From: Asticcacaulis sp. AC402
Lineage (GTDB): Bacteria; Pseudomonadota; Alphaproteobacteria; Caulobacterales; Caulobacteraceae
Length of the DNA stretch: 64,000 nt
Direction: 5' to 3'
Assembly: GCF_000495835.1 (NCBI RefSeq)
Contig: NZ_AWGC01000013.1
Coordinates: forward strand, 1 to 64,000
Shown: positions 9,877 through 19,137 of the stretch, piece by piece
How the letters are laid out: each line of letters starts with the position of its first letter
Numbering within the stretch: the stretch's first letter is position 1
Notes under the pieces: model-generated
The model's input: the letters and a program-made list of their open reading frames with translations, nothing else
The model's database searches: none
Told to the model about the DNA's origin: nothing
Made by a program: the position numbers and the translations under genes

Positions 9877-10404
9877 CTATTTCACGCCCAGAGCCGCTTC
9901 GACGTCGCCGACGGTCTGCGGCAGGATGGCATCGGCGATCTTGTAGGTAATCATACCGTCCGGCTGAACGACATAGGTCTCCGGCACACCCGAAATGCCG
10001 AGCTCCATCCCAAGGCGTCCGTCGGGATCGCTGAGCGTCCGGACATAGGGGTTGTCATGTTCAGCCAGGAACTTGAGCGTGTTTTGCGGCTCGTCCTTCC
10101 AGGCAACGCCGATAATCACTACGCCCTTTTGTTTCAAGGCGATCAGGGTCGGGTTCTCGGCGACGCACGGCGTGCACCACGAGGCAAAGACGTTGACCAG
10201 GACCGGCTTGTCATAGCCCGAGACCAGGGTTTTCAGGTCGGCCTCGCCGCCCGTGTCAAGATCGGTAATGGCCAGCGCCGGCACCGACTTGCCAACCAGG
10301 GCATCAGGTATATAGCGCTGTTTTTTATGAAAATTGTAATAGCCGAGCACGGCCAGCAGACCGGCGAACACCACCAGGGGAATCAGGGCCAGGGCGCGTT
10401 TCAT
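9877..10404 (-). CDS. ccmG: Thiol:disulfide interchange protein CcmG/DsbE
   Basis: A 175-residue membrane-anchored periplasmic thioredoxin that keeps apocytochrome c CXXCH cysteines reduced for haem attachment. It has an N-terminal anchor (LALIPLVVFAGLLAVLGYY) and the redox motif WCTPC near residue 77. It is the last gene of ccmABCDG. Its ATG overlaps the ccmD stop (ATGA), so translation is probably coupled. This order equals helABCDX of Rhodobacter, where helX is ccmG. Confidence 0.95.
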   Translation of the reverse strand: MKRALALIPLVVFAGLLAVLGYYNFHKKQRYIPDALVGKSVPALAITDLDTGGEADLKTLVSGYDKPVLVNVFASWCTPCVAENPTLIALKQKGVVIIGVAWKDEPQNTLKFLAEHDNPYVRTLSDPDGRLGMELGISGVPETYVVQPDGMITYKIADAILPQTVGDVEAALGVK

Positions 10405-10577
10405 GTGTCGAGTCCCGTCGTGTCATGCCCCGAACCGTCCTGTAACGCCTTCAGTGCGGCCTTGTGTTTGGCGTTGGCGCGCAGCGTGACCACGATCAGG
10501 CCAGCCAGGCCCAGCACGACCGCGCTATAGGACGTCCAGACGAAAAAGCCGTATTTTCCCATGTCGAGATCAAGCAT
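10401..10577 (-). CDS. ccmD: Haem exporter protein CcmD
   Basis: A 58-residue protein too short for standard ORF calling. It starts MLDLDMGKYGFFVWTSYSA, then has one membrane helix (VVLGLAGLIVVTL) and a basic tail (RANAKHKA). This is the classic CcmD pattern, and the gene lies exactly between ccmC and ccmG. CcmD helps release holo-CcmE from the CcmABC complex. Its stop overlaps the ccmG start by four bases. An inner ATG at 10562 is possible. Confidence 0.9.
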   Translation of the reverse strand: MLDLDMGKYGFFVWTSYSAVVLGLAGLIVVTLRANAKHKAALKALQDGSGHDTTGLDT

Positions 10578-10590
10578 CAGGTGGGCCTGT

Positions 10591-11310
10591 TTAATTGTAG
10601 CTCAGCCGAGCCCGCAGAGCGCGGTATTTGCGAGCCAGGATTTCGGAATCGATCCGCACCAGGATCAGCCACGCCGTCAGGATGTGGGTGGCGGCGATCA
10701 TGACGAACAGCGGCCACAACATGGCGGGCGCTATGGTCGGGCCATCGGCGCGGAAGACCGAAGCCCCCTGGTGCAGGGTATTCCACCATTCGACCGAGAA
10801 CTTGATGATCGGCAGGTTGATCAGGCCGACCAGGGCCAGGATGGCGGCCGACCTGGCGGCGCGCTGTTCGTCTTCGATGGCGTTGTGGATCGCGATGTAG
10901 CCGATATAGAAGAGCAGCAGCACAAGCACCGAGGTCATGCGCCCATCCCACTCCCACCAGGTGCCCCACATCGGCTTGCCCCACAGTGAACCGGTCAAAA
11001 GGGCTATGACGGTAAAGACAGCGCCGACAGGGGCGATGGCCTTGGCGGCGGCATCGGCCAGGGCGTGGCGGAAGATCAGGCCGAAGAAGCTGGCGATACC
11101 AATGGCGGCGTAAAGTGCCATGCTGAGATAGGCGAAGGGCACATGGATGTACATGATGCGAACGGTGTCGCCTTGCTGATAGTCTTCGGGAGAGGCAAAA
11201 CAGAGGTAAAGCCCCCAGGCCATCAGCGCCAGACCAAGCCCGACCAGCCACGGCCGCAGCGGCGCTGTGACGCGCGTGAACCGTTCGGGATTGGCCAGGA
11301 AGTTGATCAT
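10591..11310 (-). CDS. ccmC: Haem exporter protein CcmC
   Basis: A 239-residue, six-helix inner-membrane protein that passes haem to CcmE. The haem-handling tryptophan-rich motif WGTWWEWDGR is present, flanked by conserved His in VHVPFAY and NTLHQG. The ATG at 11310 (MINFLANPERF) matches the usual CcmC N-terminus. The frame extends to a TTG at 11346, which I reject. ccmB ends 40 bases upstream. Confidence 0.95.
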   Translation of the reverse strand: MINFLANPERFTRVTAPLRPWLVGLGLALMAWGLYLCFASPEDYQQGDTVRIMYIHVPFAYLSMALYAAIGIASFFGLIFRHALADAAAKAIAPVGAVFTVIALLTGSLWGKPMWGTWWEWDGRMTSVLVLLLFYIGYIAIHNAIEDEQRAARSAAILALVGLINLPIIKFSVEWWNTLHQGASVFRADGPTIAPAMLWPLFVMIAATHILTAWLILVRIDSEILARKYRALRARLSYN

Positions 11311-11350
11311 AGTTCCGCAGATAAGGCTTTTGACGGGCGTGGGCAAGGCG

Positions 11351-12034
11351 TCAGTTTAGCGCACTGCGCAGCGCAGCACCCATGGCAATCGGCGCCAGGG
11401 CCAGGGCGAACAGGGCGTAGGCGGCTAGGAAGGACAGGGCCTGCAAGGGTGAGGCAGAAATTTGCGCCGCCTGCATCAGGCCGGCACCGAAAATCACCGG
11501 CGGCACATAAAACGGCAGGACCAGCAGCGCCATCAGCACCCCCCCCTTGCGCGCACCCAGGGCCAGGGAGGCGCCGATGCCGCCGATCAGGGCGAAGCTG
11601 AGGCTGCCCAGAAGAGCGGCGACCAGGCTGATCAGGGCGAGAGACGGTTCTGCCCCCAGGATGATCATGATCAGCGGCGTCAGGAGGGACAAGATCAAGC
11701 CGGTGCCCAGCCATTGGCTAAGGCATTTTAGCAGGGCGACCAGTTCCAGCGGCAGCGGGCCAAGGCGCAGGACGTCGAAGACGGCATCGTCATAGTCGCG
11801 CTCGAACAGACGTTCCAGCGAAAGCAGCGTGGATAGCGCCAGGCACAGCCAGGTCACGCCCGGCGCGATGCGGCTGAGCAGGCTGGAGTCGGGGCCCAGC
11901 GACAGCGGGATCATGGCCATCAGGGTGATGAAGAAGCCAACGGCCAGCAGCGGTCCGCCACCGCGGGTGAGTGTCATGCTCAGGTCGCGCTTTAGCAAGG
12001 CGAGGGAGGCGGAAAGGAGGGAGGGATGACTCAT
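11351..12034 (-). CDS. ccmB: Haem exporter protein CcmB
   Basis: A 227-residue, six-helix membrane subunit of the CcmAB transporter. Start ATG 12034 gives MSHPSLLSASLALLKRDL, the normal amphipathic entry, with AGGGAGG-type purines just before it. The open frame continues upstream to 12181, but those 49 residues are translated family B repeat (for example MDLSVSTHS) and are almost surely not protein. The 186-base repeat separates ccmB from ccmA. Confidence 0.93.
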   Translation of the reverse strand: MSHPSLLSASLALLKRDLSMTLTRGGGPLLAVGFFITLMAMIPLSLGPDSSLLSRIAPGVTWLCLALSTLLSLERLFERDYDDAVFDVLRLGPLPLELVALLKCLSQWLGTGLILSLLTPLIMIILGAEPSLALISLVAALLGSLSFALIGGIGASLALGARKGGVLMALLVLPFYVPPVIFGAGLMQAAQISASPLQALSFLAAYALFALALAPIAMGAALRSALN

Positions 12035-12035
12035 C

Positions 12036-12215
12036 GCTTCTCCTCCCCATCTTGATGGGGAGGTGGCGAGCAAGTGAGCCCCCTTATGGGGCGAATGCGT
12101 CGAGACGGAGAGGTCCATTCCACGGCCAATAGGCCCCCTCCGTCTCGACGCGCTAAGCCTGCGGCTTCGCTTGCTAGCCACCTCCCCACCTCCGGTAGGG
12201 AGGAGAAGAAAGGAT
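12036..12215. repeat. Family B-related long palindromic repeat between ccmA and ccmB
   Basis: Outer arms CTTCTCCTCCCCATC and GGTAGGGAGGAGAAG enclose inner arms carrying GCGTCGAGACGGAG and CTCCGTCTCGACGC. The whole folds into one long imperfect hairpin. A close relative with the same inner CTCCGTCTCGACGCG is at 58005-58172. It splits the ccm operon, apparently without ending it. Confidence 0.8.
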
Positions 12216-12220
12216 TTGTT

Positions 12221-12847
12221 CTATACACCCGCCACCTCCCGTGCCGGGCGTTCAAGGCGCAGGCCCGTGGTTGCGAACGGAAGCGCATCGTGCACTGCCG
12301 CGATGATCATCCCGCCCTCTTCCAAGTGGTTCTGCATCAGCTCGGCCACGAGCGCACGGTGCGCTGAATCCAAAGGCGCCATTGGCTCATCCAGCAGCCA
12401 TAGCAGTCTTGGCGCCATCAACAGCCGCGCACACGACAGGCGGCGCTTCTGACCCGCCGAAAGGTACCGCGTCTCCAGATCGAGCAAAGGCTTCAAGTTC
12501 AACGGCGCCACCTTGCCTAAGTCGCCACCAAGATAGGCTGCCTGGAATTCCAGCTCCTGCGATACCGTCCGCGCCGGGCTCAGAGCATCCTGATGACCCA
12601 GAAAATGGACATGCTCTGACCACCAGATCTCCGATTCAATTTGCACATCATTCTCAGTCGCGCAAATCGCACCGGAATCCGGTGTCTGAAAACCCGCCAG
12701 GGTGCGCATAAGCGTCGTTTTTCCCACCCCGTTTTCACCGGTCAGGCCGATGGCTTCGCCGCTCGACAAAGTAAAATTCAGCTTATGGATCAAGAGATTG
12801 TAGCCTTTTCTCAGACTCAAATCCGTGACCATCAATATATGCGGCAT
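12221..12847 (-). CDS. ccmA: Haem exporter ATP-binding protein CcmA
   Basis: A 208-residue ABC ATPase of the CcmAB complex, which drives release of haem-loaded CcmE. Walker A is GENGVGKTT, the signature region LSAGQKRRLS and Walker B LLWLLDEP. It is short, like other CcmA proteins, with no extra domain. The start is ATG 12847 (MPHILMVTD), and an inner ATG at 12832 is also possible. It is the first gene of ccmABCDG, divergent from acnA. Confidence 0.94.
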   Translation of the reverse strand: MPHILMVTDLSLRKGYNLLIHKLNFTLSSGEAIGLTGENGVGKTTLMRTLAGFQTPDSGAICATENDVQIESEIWWSEHVHFLGHQDALSPARTVSQELEFQAAYLGGDLGKVAPLNLKPLLDLETRYLSAGQKRRLSCARLLMAPRLLWLLDEPMAPLDSAHRALVAELMQNHLEEGGMIIAAVHDALPFATTGLRLERPAREVAGV

Positions 12848-13041
12848 AAAATAACCTTGCGGTGCGAAAGGCTTTACATAGACGAAAACCGAAAGTGAGT
12901 TTAGAAGGCCAGATGCCCGCCTTCAAGGGCTTGCAGCGCGGCCGGGAACGCTGTGTGTCCCCGTGCCATCCGCGCAAGCGTTGAATTGACGGTCAGCCAT
13001 GGTGGCGGCCGGGCGGCGAACTTGAGAGGATCAAGTCCATT

Positions 13042-15762
13042 ATGTCTTCCGTTGACAGCTTTAAATCCAAGTCGACCCTGACGGTCGGCGACAAAACCTA
13101 TACCTTTTATGACCTCAAGGCCGCCGAGGCCAACGGACTGAAGGGCATATCTGCCCTCCCCGCCTCGCTCAAAGTGCTCCTCGAAAACCTCCTGCGTAAC
13201 GAAGACGGCGTCAATGTCGACAAGGACGATATCCAGGCGATCGCAAACTGGGTGGTCAATAAGGGTACGGTCGAGCACGAGATCAGCTTCCGCCCGGCAC
13301 GCGTCCTGATGCAGGACTTTACCGGCGTTCCGGCCGTTGTCGACCTGGCCGCCATGCGCGACGCCATGGTCAAGCTGGGCGCCGACCCGGCCAAGATCAA
13401 CCCGCTGAGCCCCGTTGACCTGGTCATCGACCACTCGGTCATGGTCGATTATTTCGGTCAGAAATCATCCTTCAAGGCGAATGTTGATCGCGAATATGAG
13501 CGCAATATCGAGCGCTACAACTTCCTGCGCTGGGGCAGTTCAGCCTTCAACAACTTCCGCGTCGTGCCTCCCGGCACCGGCATCTGCCACCAGGTGAACC
13601 TGGAATATCTGGCCCAGACCGTGTGGACCAACGTCGCAGATGGCGGCGAAGTCGCCTATCCCGACACCGTGGTCGGCACCGATTCGCACACCACCATGAT
13701 TAACGGCCTGGCCGTTCTGGGCTGGGGCGTCGGCGGTATCGAAGCCGAAGCCGCCATGCTGGGCCAGCCGATCCCGATGCTGATCCCCGAAGTCATTGGC
13801 TTCAAGCTGACCGGCAAGCTGCCCGAAGGCGCCACCGCCACCGACCTGGTGCTGACCGTCACCCAGATGCTGCGCAAGAAGGGCGTCGTCGGCAAGTTCG
13901 TCGAATATTACGGCGACGGCCTGGAGACCCTGACCCTGGAAGACCAGGCGACCATCGCCAACATGGCGCCGGAGTACGGCGCCACCTGCGGCTTCTTCCC
14001 GGTCAGCCAGGCGACGATCAACTATCTGGCCGAAACCGGCCGCGCTCCGGAACGCGTCGCCCTGGTCGAGGCCTATGCCAAGGCGCAAGGCCTGTGGCTG
14101 GACGCCTCGGTCGAGCCGGTCTTCACCGATAACCTGGAACTGGATCTGGCCGGCGTCCTGCCATCCCTGGCCGGTCCCAAGCGCCCACAGGACCGCGTCG
14201 TCCTGTCTGAGTCCAAGACCGAGTTCAACAATGCCCTCGCCAACGATTTCGGCAAGGCGGGCAAGGAAGACGAACGCGTGGCTATCGAGGGTAGCGACTT
14301 TACGGTCGGCCACGGCGACGTGGTCATAGCCGCCATTACCTCGTGTACCAATACTTCAAACCCGTCGGTACTGATTGCTGCCGGCCTGGTCGCCCGCAAG
14401 GCGCGCGCCTTGGGTCTCACGGTCAAGCCGTGGGTCAAGACCTCTCTGGCGCCCGGATCGCAGGTGGTCACCGACTATCTCGACTCGGCCGGTCTCAGCG
14501 AGGATCTGGACGCGCTGGGCTTCAACCTGGTCGGTTACGGCTGCACCACCTGTATTGGCAATTCGGGTCCGCTGCCGGAAGCCATCTCGGCCGCCATCAC
14601 CGCCGGTGATCTGGTCGCCGCGTCGGTTTTGTCGGGTAACCGCAACTTTGAAGGTCGTGTCAACCAGGACGTCCGCGCCAACTACCTGGCCTCGCCGCCA
14701 CTGGTCGTCGCCTATGCCCTGGCCGGCAGCCTGCGCATTGACCTGACGACAGAGCCGCTGGGCAACGGTTCGAACGGTGAGCCGGTGTATCTGAAAGACA
14801 TCTGGCCGACCAATGAAGAGGTCTCGACCTTGCAGCGCCAGCACGTCACCAACACCATGTTCAAGGGCCGTTATTCCGACGTCTTCAAAGGCGACGAAAA
14901 TTGGCAGGCCATTCAGATTTCGGGCGGTCAGACCTATCAGTGGGATCCCAATTCGACCTACGTGGCCAACCCGCCCTATTTCGACGGCATGACCATGACA
15001 CCGGACAAGGTGACGGACATTGTCGAGGCCCGTGTTTTGGGTATTTTCGGCGACTCGATCACCACCGACCACATTTCGCCAGCCGGCAATATCAAGACTT
15101 CGGGTCCCGCCGGCAAATATCTGTCGGCCCATGATGTGCCGGTGTCAGAGTTCAACTCGTATGGCGCCCGCCGCGGCCACCACGAAGTGATGATGCGCGG
15201 CACGTTTGCCAATATCCGCATCCGCAACAAGGTGACGCCAGAAATCGAAGGCGGCGTCACCAAGCACTTCCCGTCGGGTGAGGTGATGTCGATCTATGAC
15301 GCTTCGATGCGCTATCAGGCGGAAGGACGTAACCTGGTCATCTTCGCCGGCAAGGAATACGGCACCGGTTCGTCGCGCGACTGGGCGGCCAAGGGCACCA
15401 AGCTGCTGGGCGTGCGCGCGGTCATCGCCGAGTCGTTCGAGCGTATTCACCGCTCCAACCTGGTCGGCATGGGCGTTCTGCCGTTGCAGTTCAAGGTCGA
15501 GGGCTGGTCGAAGCTGGGCCTCACCGGAGAAGAGATCGTCACCATCCGTGGTCTCGAGAATGTCCAGCCGCGTCAGGAACTGATTGTCGAGATGTTCCGT
15601 GCGTCGGACGGCAAGGTGGCGCGCTTCCCGGTCCGCTGCCGGATCGATACGCCGACCGAGCTGGAATACTATAAGAATGGCGGCGTGATGCCGTATGTGC
15701 TTAGGAACCTGGCGCGTGGCGTGGTAGTGGTTGAGGAGATCGTGGCCGAGCCCGCCGAGTAA
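13042..15762 (+). CDS. acnA: Aconitate hydratase A
   Basis: A 906-residue [4Fe-4S] TCA-cycle enzyme that interconverts citrate and isocitrate. Cluster cysteines are visible in [11 protein letters not shown] and [12 protein letters not shown]. The swivel-domain motif [11 protein letters not shown] is near the C-terminus. Length and order match the AcnA/IRP1 class. A strong terminator follows. It lies near, but is not co-transcribed with, isocitrate lyase, which uses its product. Confidence 0.97.
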   Translation: MSSVDSFKSKSTLTVGDKTYTFYDLKAAEANGLKGISALPASLKVLLENLLRNEDGVNVDKDDIQAIANWVVNKGTVEHEISFRPARVLMQDFTGVPAVVDLAAMRDAMVKLGADPAKINPLSPVDLVIDHSVMVDYFGQKSSFKANVDREYERNIERYNFLRWGSSAFNNFRVVPPGTGICHQVNLEYLAQTVWTNVADGGEVAYPDTVVGTDSHTTMINGLAVLGWGVGGIEAEAAMLGQPIPMLIPEVIGFKLTGKLPEGATATDLVLTVTQMLRKKGVVGKFVEYYGDGLETLTLEDQATIANMAPEYGATCGFFPVSQATINYLAETGRAPERVALVEAYAKAQGLWLDASVEPVFTDNLELDLAGVLPSLAGPKRPQDRVVLSESKTEFNNALANDFGKAGKEDERVAIEGSDFTVGHGDVVIAAITSCTNTSNPSVLIAAGLVARKARALGLTVKPWVKTSLAPGSQVVTDYLDSAGLSEDLDALGFNLVGYGCTTCIGNSGPLPEAISAAITAGDLVAASVLSGNRNFEGRVNQDVRANYLASPPLVVAYALAGSLRIDLTTEPLGNGSNGEPVYLKDIWPTNEEVSTLQRQHVTNTMFKGRYSDVFKGDENWQAIQISGGQTYQWDPNSTYVANPPYFDGMTMTPDKVTDIVEARVLGIFGDSITTDHISPAGNIKTSGPAGKYLSAHDVPVSEFNSYGARRGHHEVMMRGTFANIRIRNKVTPEIEGGVTKHFPSGEVMSIYDASMRYQAEGRNLVIFAGKEYGTGSSRDWAAKGTKLLGVRAVIAESFERIHRSNLVGMGVLPLQFKVEGWSKLGLTGEEIVTIRGLENVQPRQELIVEMFRASDGKVARFPVRCRIDTPTELEYYKNGGVMPYVLRNLARGVVVVEEIVAEPAE

Positions 15763-15796
15763 TGGGGTCGAGGGGTCGTGACCCCTCGCCTTAAAA

Positions 15797-15842
15797 CAAT
15801 AAAAAGGACCGGCCCTTTTGAGGGGCCGGTCCTTTTTATTGT
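15797..15842 (+). terminator. Intrinsic terminator after acnA
   Basis: The long stem AAAAAGGACCGGCCC/GGGGCCGGTCCTTTTT has a TTTTGA-type loop and flanking A and T runs. A smaller hairpin (CGAGGGGTC/GACCCCTCG) lies at 15769-15788. Confidence 0.9.
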
Positions 15843-15937
15843 ATCAAAGAGAAGGGGCCTGGGGCCCCTTCACCCCAATACGCGACAGAGTCGACCTCGG
15901 GGCTTGCCTGCAACAACACCCATGCTACACCGGCGTC

Positions 15938-16198
15938 ATGAATCCCAAGATCATCGCCATCGCCGGCGGCGTGGCCGCCTTTCTCGCCGTTGTGTTCAAC
16001 CTGGCGCCACCCACCGATCCCGCCGGTGCCCGCACTATGGCCATCGCCAGCGTTGTCGCCGGTGTAATCGCCATCGCCAGCGCCGTCTATTGCGTCCGCA
16101 AAGGTGGCACCTGGCGCTGGATCGGCATTGGCATCGGCGGTCCTGCTCTGTTTGCCATGGCCGACGCCTCGGTTCGACTCATCCTTTATGTGCGATAA
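15938..16198 (+). CDS. Small hydrophobic membrane protein, unknown function
   Basis: An 86-residue protein with three hydrophobic segments: IIAIAGGVAAFLAVVFNLA, MAIASVVAGVIAIASAVYC and WIGIGIGGPALFAMADAS. Start ATG 15938 is chosen because the upstream 40 codons run through the acnA terminator. I do not recognise a family. It has its own terminator immediately downstream, so it is a single-gene unit. Confidence 0.6.
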   Translation: MNPKIIAIAGGVAAFLAVVFNLAPPTDPAGARTMAIASVVAGVIAIASAVYCVRKGGTWRWIGIGIGGPALFAMADASVRLILYVR

Positions 16199-16201
16199 AA
16201 A

Positions 16202-16240
16202 AGAGCCGCTGCGTTAAGGCAGCGGCTCTATAGGTTTTTT
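16202..16240 (+). terminator. Intrinsic terminator
   Basis: AGAGCCGCTGC and GCAGCGGCTCT form an 11-bp perfect stem followed by a T run (16235-16240). Confidence 0.9.
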
Positions 16241-16522
16241 CTCAGGGGAAGAAACGTCTGCCGGCCGAGGTGATGCCCGATTCCAGGGGCTGGGGGGGCT
16301 GTTCAGGGAGGAACCGGAGCGCCCCGGCCGACATCCACACAATGACGGTGCAACACGGCGCAGAAAGGGCGGGAATAAGGTCATTCTACGGCCAATTAAT
16401 CTCTTGCCTGTTGCCGCGGAGCCTCACTTTGTAAGGATATCAACAACGCCGAATTTACTTGCCAAACCTGGCCATGCGGGCGTTAATTCTTGTCTCAAAG
16501 CTGGATGAGACCGTAAGACCGC
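16241..16522. other. Intergenic stretch with no recognised feature
   Basis: There is no convincing ORF, repeat or hairpin here. It presumably contains the promoter and leader of the DUF2794 gene, since the upstream transcript ends at 16240. Confidence 0.5.
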
Positions 16523-16864
16523 ATGAGTATCCAGGATATCGGCGCTGGTGGCGCCATCCCCGCCAAGGGGCCTGTCTTCTTCGACCGCCGCGAGCTGGAG
16601 CTGATCTTGCGCCTCTATGGTCGAAATGTGGCATCAGGCGACTGGCGCGATTACGCCATCGACAGCTTTTCCGATGCCGTGTCGTTCAATATCTTCCGCC
16701 GTACCAATGAATCACCCCTCTACCGCATCGAAAAGCGGCCAGCACTGTCCCGCCGCCAGGGCGCGTTCGCCATATTCAATCAGGCGGGGATGATCCTGAA
16801 ACGGGGCCGGGAGCTCGGGCCGGTGTTAAGTGTGTTGGATAAAACCAGGTTCGATGTGATTTGA
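16523..16864 (+). CDS. DUF2794 family protein
   Basis: A 113-residue cytosolic protein of a family found across Alphaproteobacteria, function unknown. Recognisable segments are VFFDRRELELILRLYGR, DYAIDSFSDAVSFNIFRR and the basic stretch RIEKRPALSRRQGAFAI. It stands alone between two terminators. Length matches the family. Confidence 0.82.
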   Translation: MSIQDIGAGGAIPAKGPVFFDRRELELILRLYGRNVASGDWRDYAIDSFSDAVSFNIFRRTNESPLYRIEKRPALSRRQGAFAIFNQAGMILKRGRELGPVLSVLDKTRFDVI

Positions 16865-16894
16865 AAAAACCCCGGAGGTTGCCCTCCGGGGTTT
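16865..16894 (+). terminator. Intrinsic terminator after DUF2794 gene
   Basis: Stem AAACCCCGGAGG/CCTCCGGGGTTT with a TTGC loop. Confidence 0.85.
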
Positions 16895-16917
16895 ACTTTC
16901 GGGGTCTGAGGCGCTGT

Positions 16918-17039
16918 TTAGAGCGGGATGCGTTTTGATGAAATCAAAATCCCGCTCTAGGTTTTTGCTTTATCGCGCAATTTTTCCGAAAACTGGAGCG
17001 CCCGTGCGGTGGCGTCCACTTTATCGGATTGCGCTCTAG
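16918..17039. repeat. Family A dispersed repeat (copy A1)
   Basis: A 122-bp unit. It begins TTAGAGCGGGAT and folds at once into a long hairpin (GAGCGGGAT...ATCCCGCTC). A second half follows with GCGCAATTTTTCCGA paired against TCGGATTGCGC, ending CGCTCTAG. The last TAG/CTA overlaps the stop codon of the BI-1 gene. Other copies are at 26122, 31064, 32127 and 49513. Confidence 0.85.
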
Positions 17040-17788
17040 CGACGGCCGCCGAACAGGCTGAGCAGACTCATGAACAGGTTGATGAAGCTGACGTACAGTG
17101 TCAGCGCGCCAATGTAGGTCAAGGCCGCACGATGGTTTTGCGATGCTTGGCCGACGGAATAATACATGTGCTTCAGAGATTGCGTCTGATAAGCGATCAG
17201 CGCCGAGAACAGAAGCACGCCGATTGCGGAAATCGCCATTTGCATGATTCCGCTCTTGAACAGGAAGGCATTGGCCAGCGACGCAATGATGATACCCAGC
17301 ACAGCTGTGTACATGAAGCCGCCCCAGCCGGTCATGTTGACCTTGGTGGTATAGCCGATGATGCTGACGACGCCGAAGGTGGCTGCGGTGATGAAGAAGA
17401 TGTTGGCGATCGAAATGCCCGTGTAAAGCAGGAAGATCGACGACAAAGAGACGCCCAGGATGGCAACAAAGACCCAGTAAAACGCGCCGGATATGGCTGC
17501 GTTGAGCCGGTTCATAAACATGCCGGAAGCGAAGCTCAAGCCCAGTGGGGCAAAGGCAAAGACGTAGCCCAGCACCGTGTAACCGGCAATGCGGCCGTCC
17601 GCCGTAACATTGTAAAGGAGCCGAACGAGCGGCTCGGTATTTGCCACAGCCCAAGACGTAGCGCCCGTAAGCACCAGGCCCAGAGCCATTTTTTGATAGA
17701 TGCCGAGCAGGAAGTTACGCAGGCCCATATCCCTGGCCTGGGCTTCCGCTGAGGGCATCGATACGTAATCGGTGTCCAAATCGTTCAT
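17036..17788 (-). CDS. Bax inhibitor-1/YccA family membrane protein
   Basis: A 250-residue, seven-helix inner-membrane protein of the BI-1/TMBIM family, whose bacterial members act as pH-sensitive calcium leaks or interact with FtsH. ATG 17788 (MNDLDTDYVSMPS) is preferred over the frame start at 17833. Helix VFVAILGVSLSSIFLLYTG and the final LFMSLLSLFGGRR are typical. Its TAG stop is donated by the end of repeat A1, so the original C-terminus may have been altered by a residue or two. Confidence 0.9.
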   Translation of the reverse strand: MNDLDTDYVSMPSAEAQARDMGLRNFLLGIYQKMALGLVLTGATSWAVANTEPLVRLLYNVTADGRIAGYTVLGYVFAFAPLGLSFASGMFMNRLNAAISGAFYWVFVAILGVSLSSIFLLYTGISIANIFFITAATFGVVSIIGYTTKVNMTGWGGFMYTAVLGIIIASLANAFLFKSGIMQMAISAIGVLLFSALIAYQTQSLKHMYYSVGQASQNHRAALTYIGALTLYVSFINLFMSLLSLFGGRR

Positions 17789-17919
17789 AGGTGTAACCCT
17801 GTATTCCTTTGTGACGGCCGGCAGATGTGCCAATGCCGATTACGAATAATATGGGGCTGGATTACCTGTGTGGCAAGGGGTATTCGAACACATGAACGGT
17901 ACGCGACAAGAGGTATTTC

Positions 17920-18954
17920 ATGAACTATTCGTCACTTGGCCGCACTGGCCTCCAGGTATCGCGGGTTTGCCTGGGTACCATGATGTACGGCAGCCAGAAC
18001 ACACAAGCCGAAGCTTTCGCCCAGATGGACTATGCGCTGGAGCGCGGGATAAATTTCTTCGATACCGCTGAGGTCTATGCCATTCCGCCCCAGCCGGACA
18101 CGCAGGGCGAGACTGAGCGCATCATCGGCAACTGGTTCCAGGCGCGTGGCAACCGCGACAAAGTCATCCTGGCCTCCAAGATCGCCGGCCGCGCCGACAC
18201 TATGACCTGGATTCGCAACGGTCCACGCCATACCCGCGATCATATCGACGCCGCTGTAGACGCGTCACTGACTCGGCTCCAAAGCGAATACATCGACCTG
18301 TATCAGCTACACTGGCCCGACCGGCGCTATTCAGGATTCGGCTTTCACGAATATCACGACTATGACGGCAACTATGAGACCTTTCAGGCCATCCTCGAAA
18401 ACCTCGATCGTCATGTAAAGGCGGGCCGCATCCGTCATATCGGAGTATCGAACGAAAGCCCGTGGGGCGTGATGAGGTTTCTGGCTCTGGCGGAACAGCA
18501 GGGTTTGCCGCGCATCGCTTCGATCCAGAACTGCTACAATCTGGTCTCGCGAACTTTCGAGTATGGGTTGGCCGAAGTGGCGTTACGCGAGCAGGTCGGC
18601 TTGCTGGCCTATTCCCCGCTGGCACAGGGGTATCTGACCGGCAAGTATCGCCATGGCGCTTTGCCAGCCGGCGCGCGCAAGACCCTGTTTCAGCGGCTGA
18701 ACCGTTATGAAGGTCCGGGCGGTGATGAGATGGTGCACCGCTATGTTGACCTGGCGGCTCTGGTAGGGATTACGCCGCTGCAACTGGCGCTGAAATTCAT
18801 CGACAGCCGGGCGTTTACGACCTCGACCATTATAGGCGCCAGCACCAAGGCCCAATTGAAGGACAATATCGACGCCTTCGAGATCGACTGGACGAAGGAG
18901 ATGGATCGGGCGGTTTCGGCTCTGCACGCCAGCCATCCCAACCCTTGCCCTTGA
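17920..18954 (+). CDS. Aldo/keto reductase (Tas-like)
   Basis: A 344-residue NADPH-dependent TIM-barrel oxidoreductase. The catalytic set can be placed: Asp in FFDTAEVY, the Tyr of the same motif, Lys in ILASKIAGR and His in YQLHWPDR. The C-terminal cofactor region SRAFTTSTIIGAST is normal. Shine-Dalgarno AAGAGG precedes ATG 17920. The physiological carbonyl substrate is unknown. Family B repeats follow the gene. Confidence 0.9.
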   Translation: MNYSSLGRTGLQVSRVCLGTMMYGSQNTQAEAFAQMDYALERGINFFDTAEVYAIPPQPDTQGETERIIGNWFQARGNRDKVILASKIAGRADTMTWIRNGPRHTRDHIDAAVDASLTRLQSEYIDLYQLHWPDRRYSGFGFHEYHDYDGNYETFQAILENLDRHVKAGRIRHIGVSNESPWGVMRFLALAEQQGLPRIASIQNCYNLVSRTFEYGLAEVALREQVGLLAYSPLAQGYLTGKYRHGALPAGARKTLFQRLNRYEGPGGDEMVHRYVDLAALVGITPLQLALKFIDSRAFTTSTIIGASTKAQLKDNIDAFEIDWTKEMDRAVSALHASHPNPCP

Positions 18955-18956
18955 TT

Positions 18957-19016
18957 TTCTTCTCCCCGCGTGCGGGGAGATGGTGGTCTGAGCGAAGCGA
19001 AGACCGGATGAGGGGC
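18957..19016. repeat. Family B palindromic repeat (copy 3)
   Basis: The stem TTCTCCCCGCGTGCGGGGAGA is followed by a region ending GATGAGGGGC. It faces the next copy across a short gap. Confidence 0.75.
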
Positions 19017-19050
19017 ATACGGACGGTTCCGTTTTTGCTCAATGTTTGGA

Positions 19051-19127
19051 GAAGCCCCTCACCCGATCGCCTTCACTTCGTTCGGCTCTCGTCCTCTCCC
19101 CGTAAACGGGGAGAGGGAAATCGTTAG
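19051..19127. repeat. Family B palindromic repeat (copy 4)
   Basis: It begins GAAGCCCCTCACCCGATCGC and ends CTCTCCCCGTAAACGGGGAGAG. It is almost identical to 5262-5326, including the part that encodes the ABC ATPase tail there. Confidence 0.8.
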
Positions 19128-19137
19128 GTGAAACACC

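Noticed and set aside
11351-12181. An N-terminally extended CcmB of 276 residues
   Set aside because: The extra 49 residues are translated repeat sequence. ATG 12034 has a good ribosome site and the usual CcmB N-terminus.
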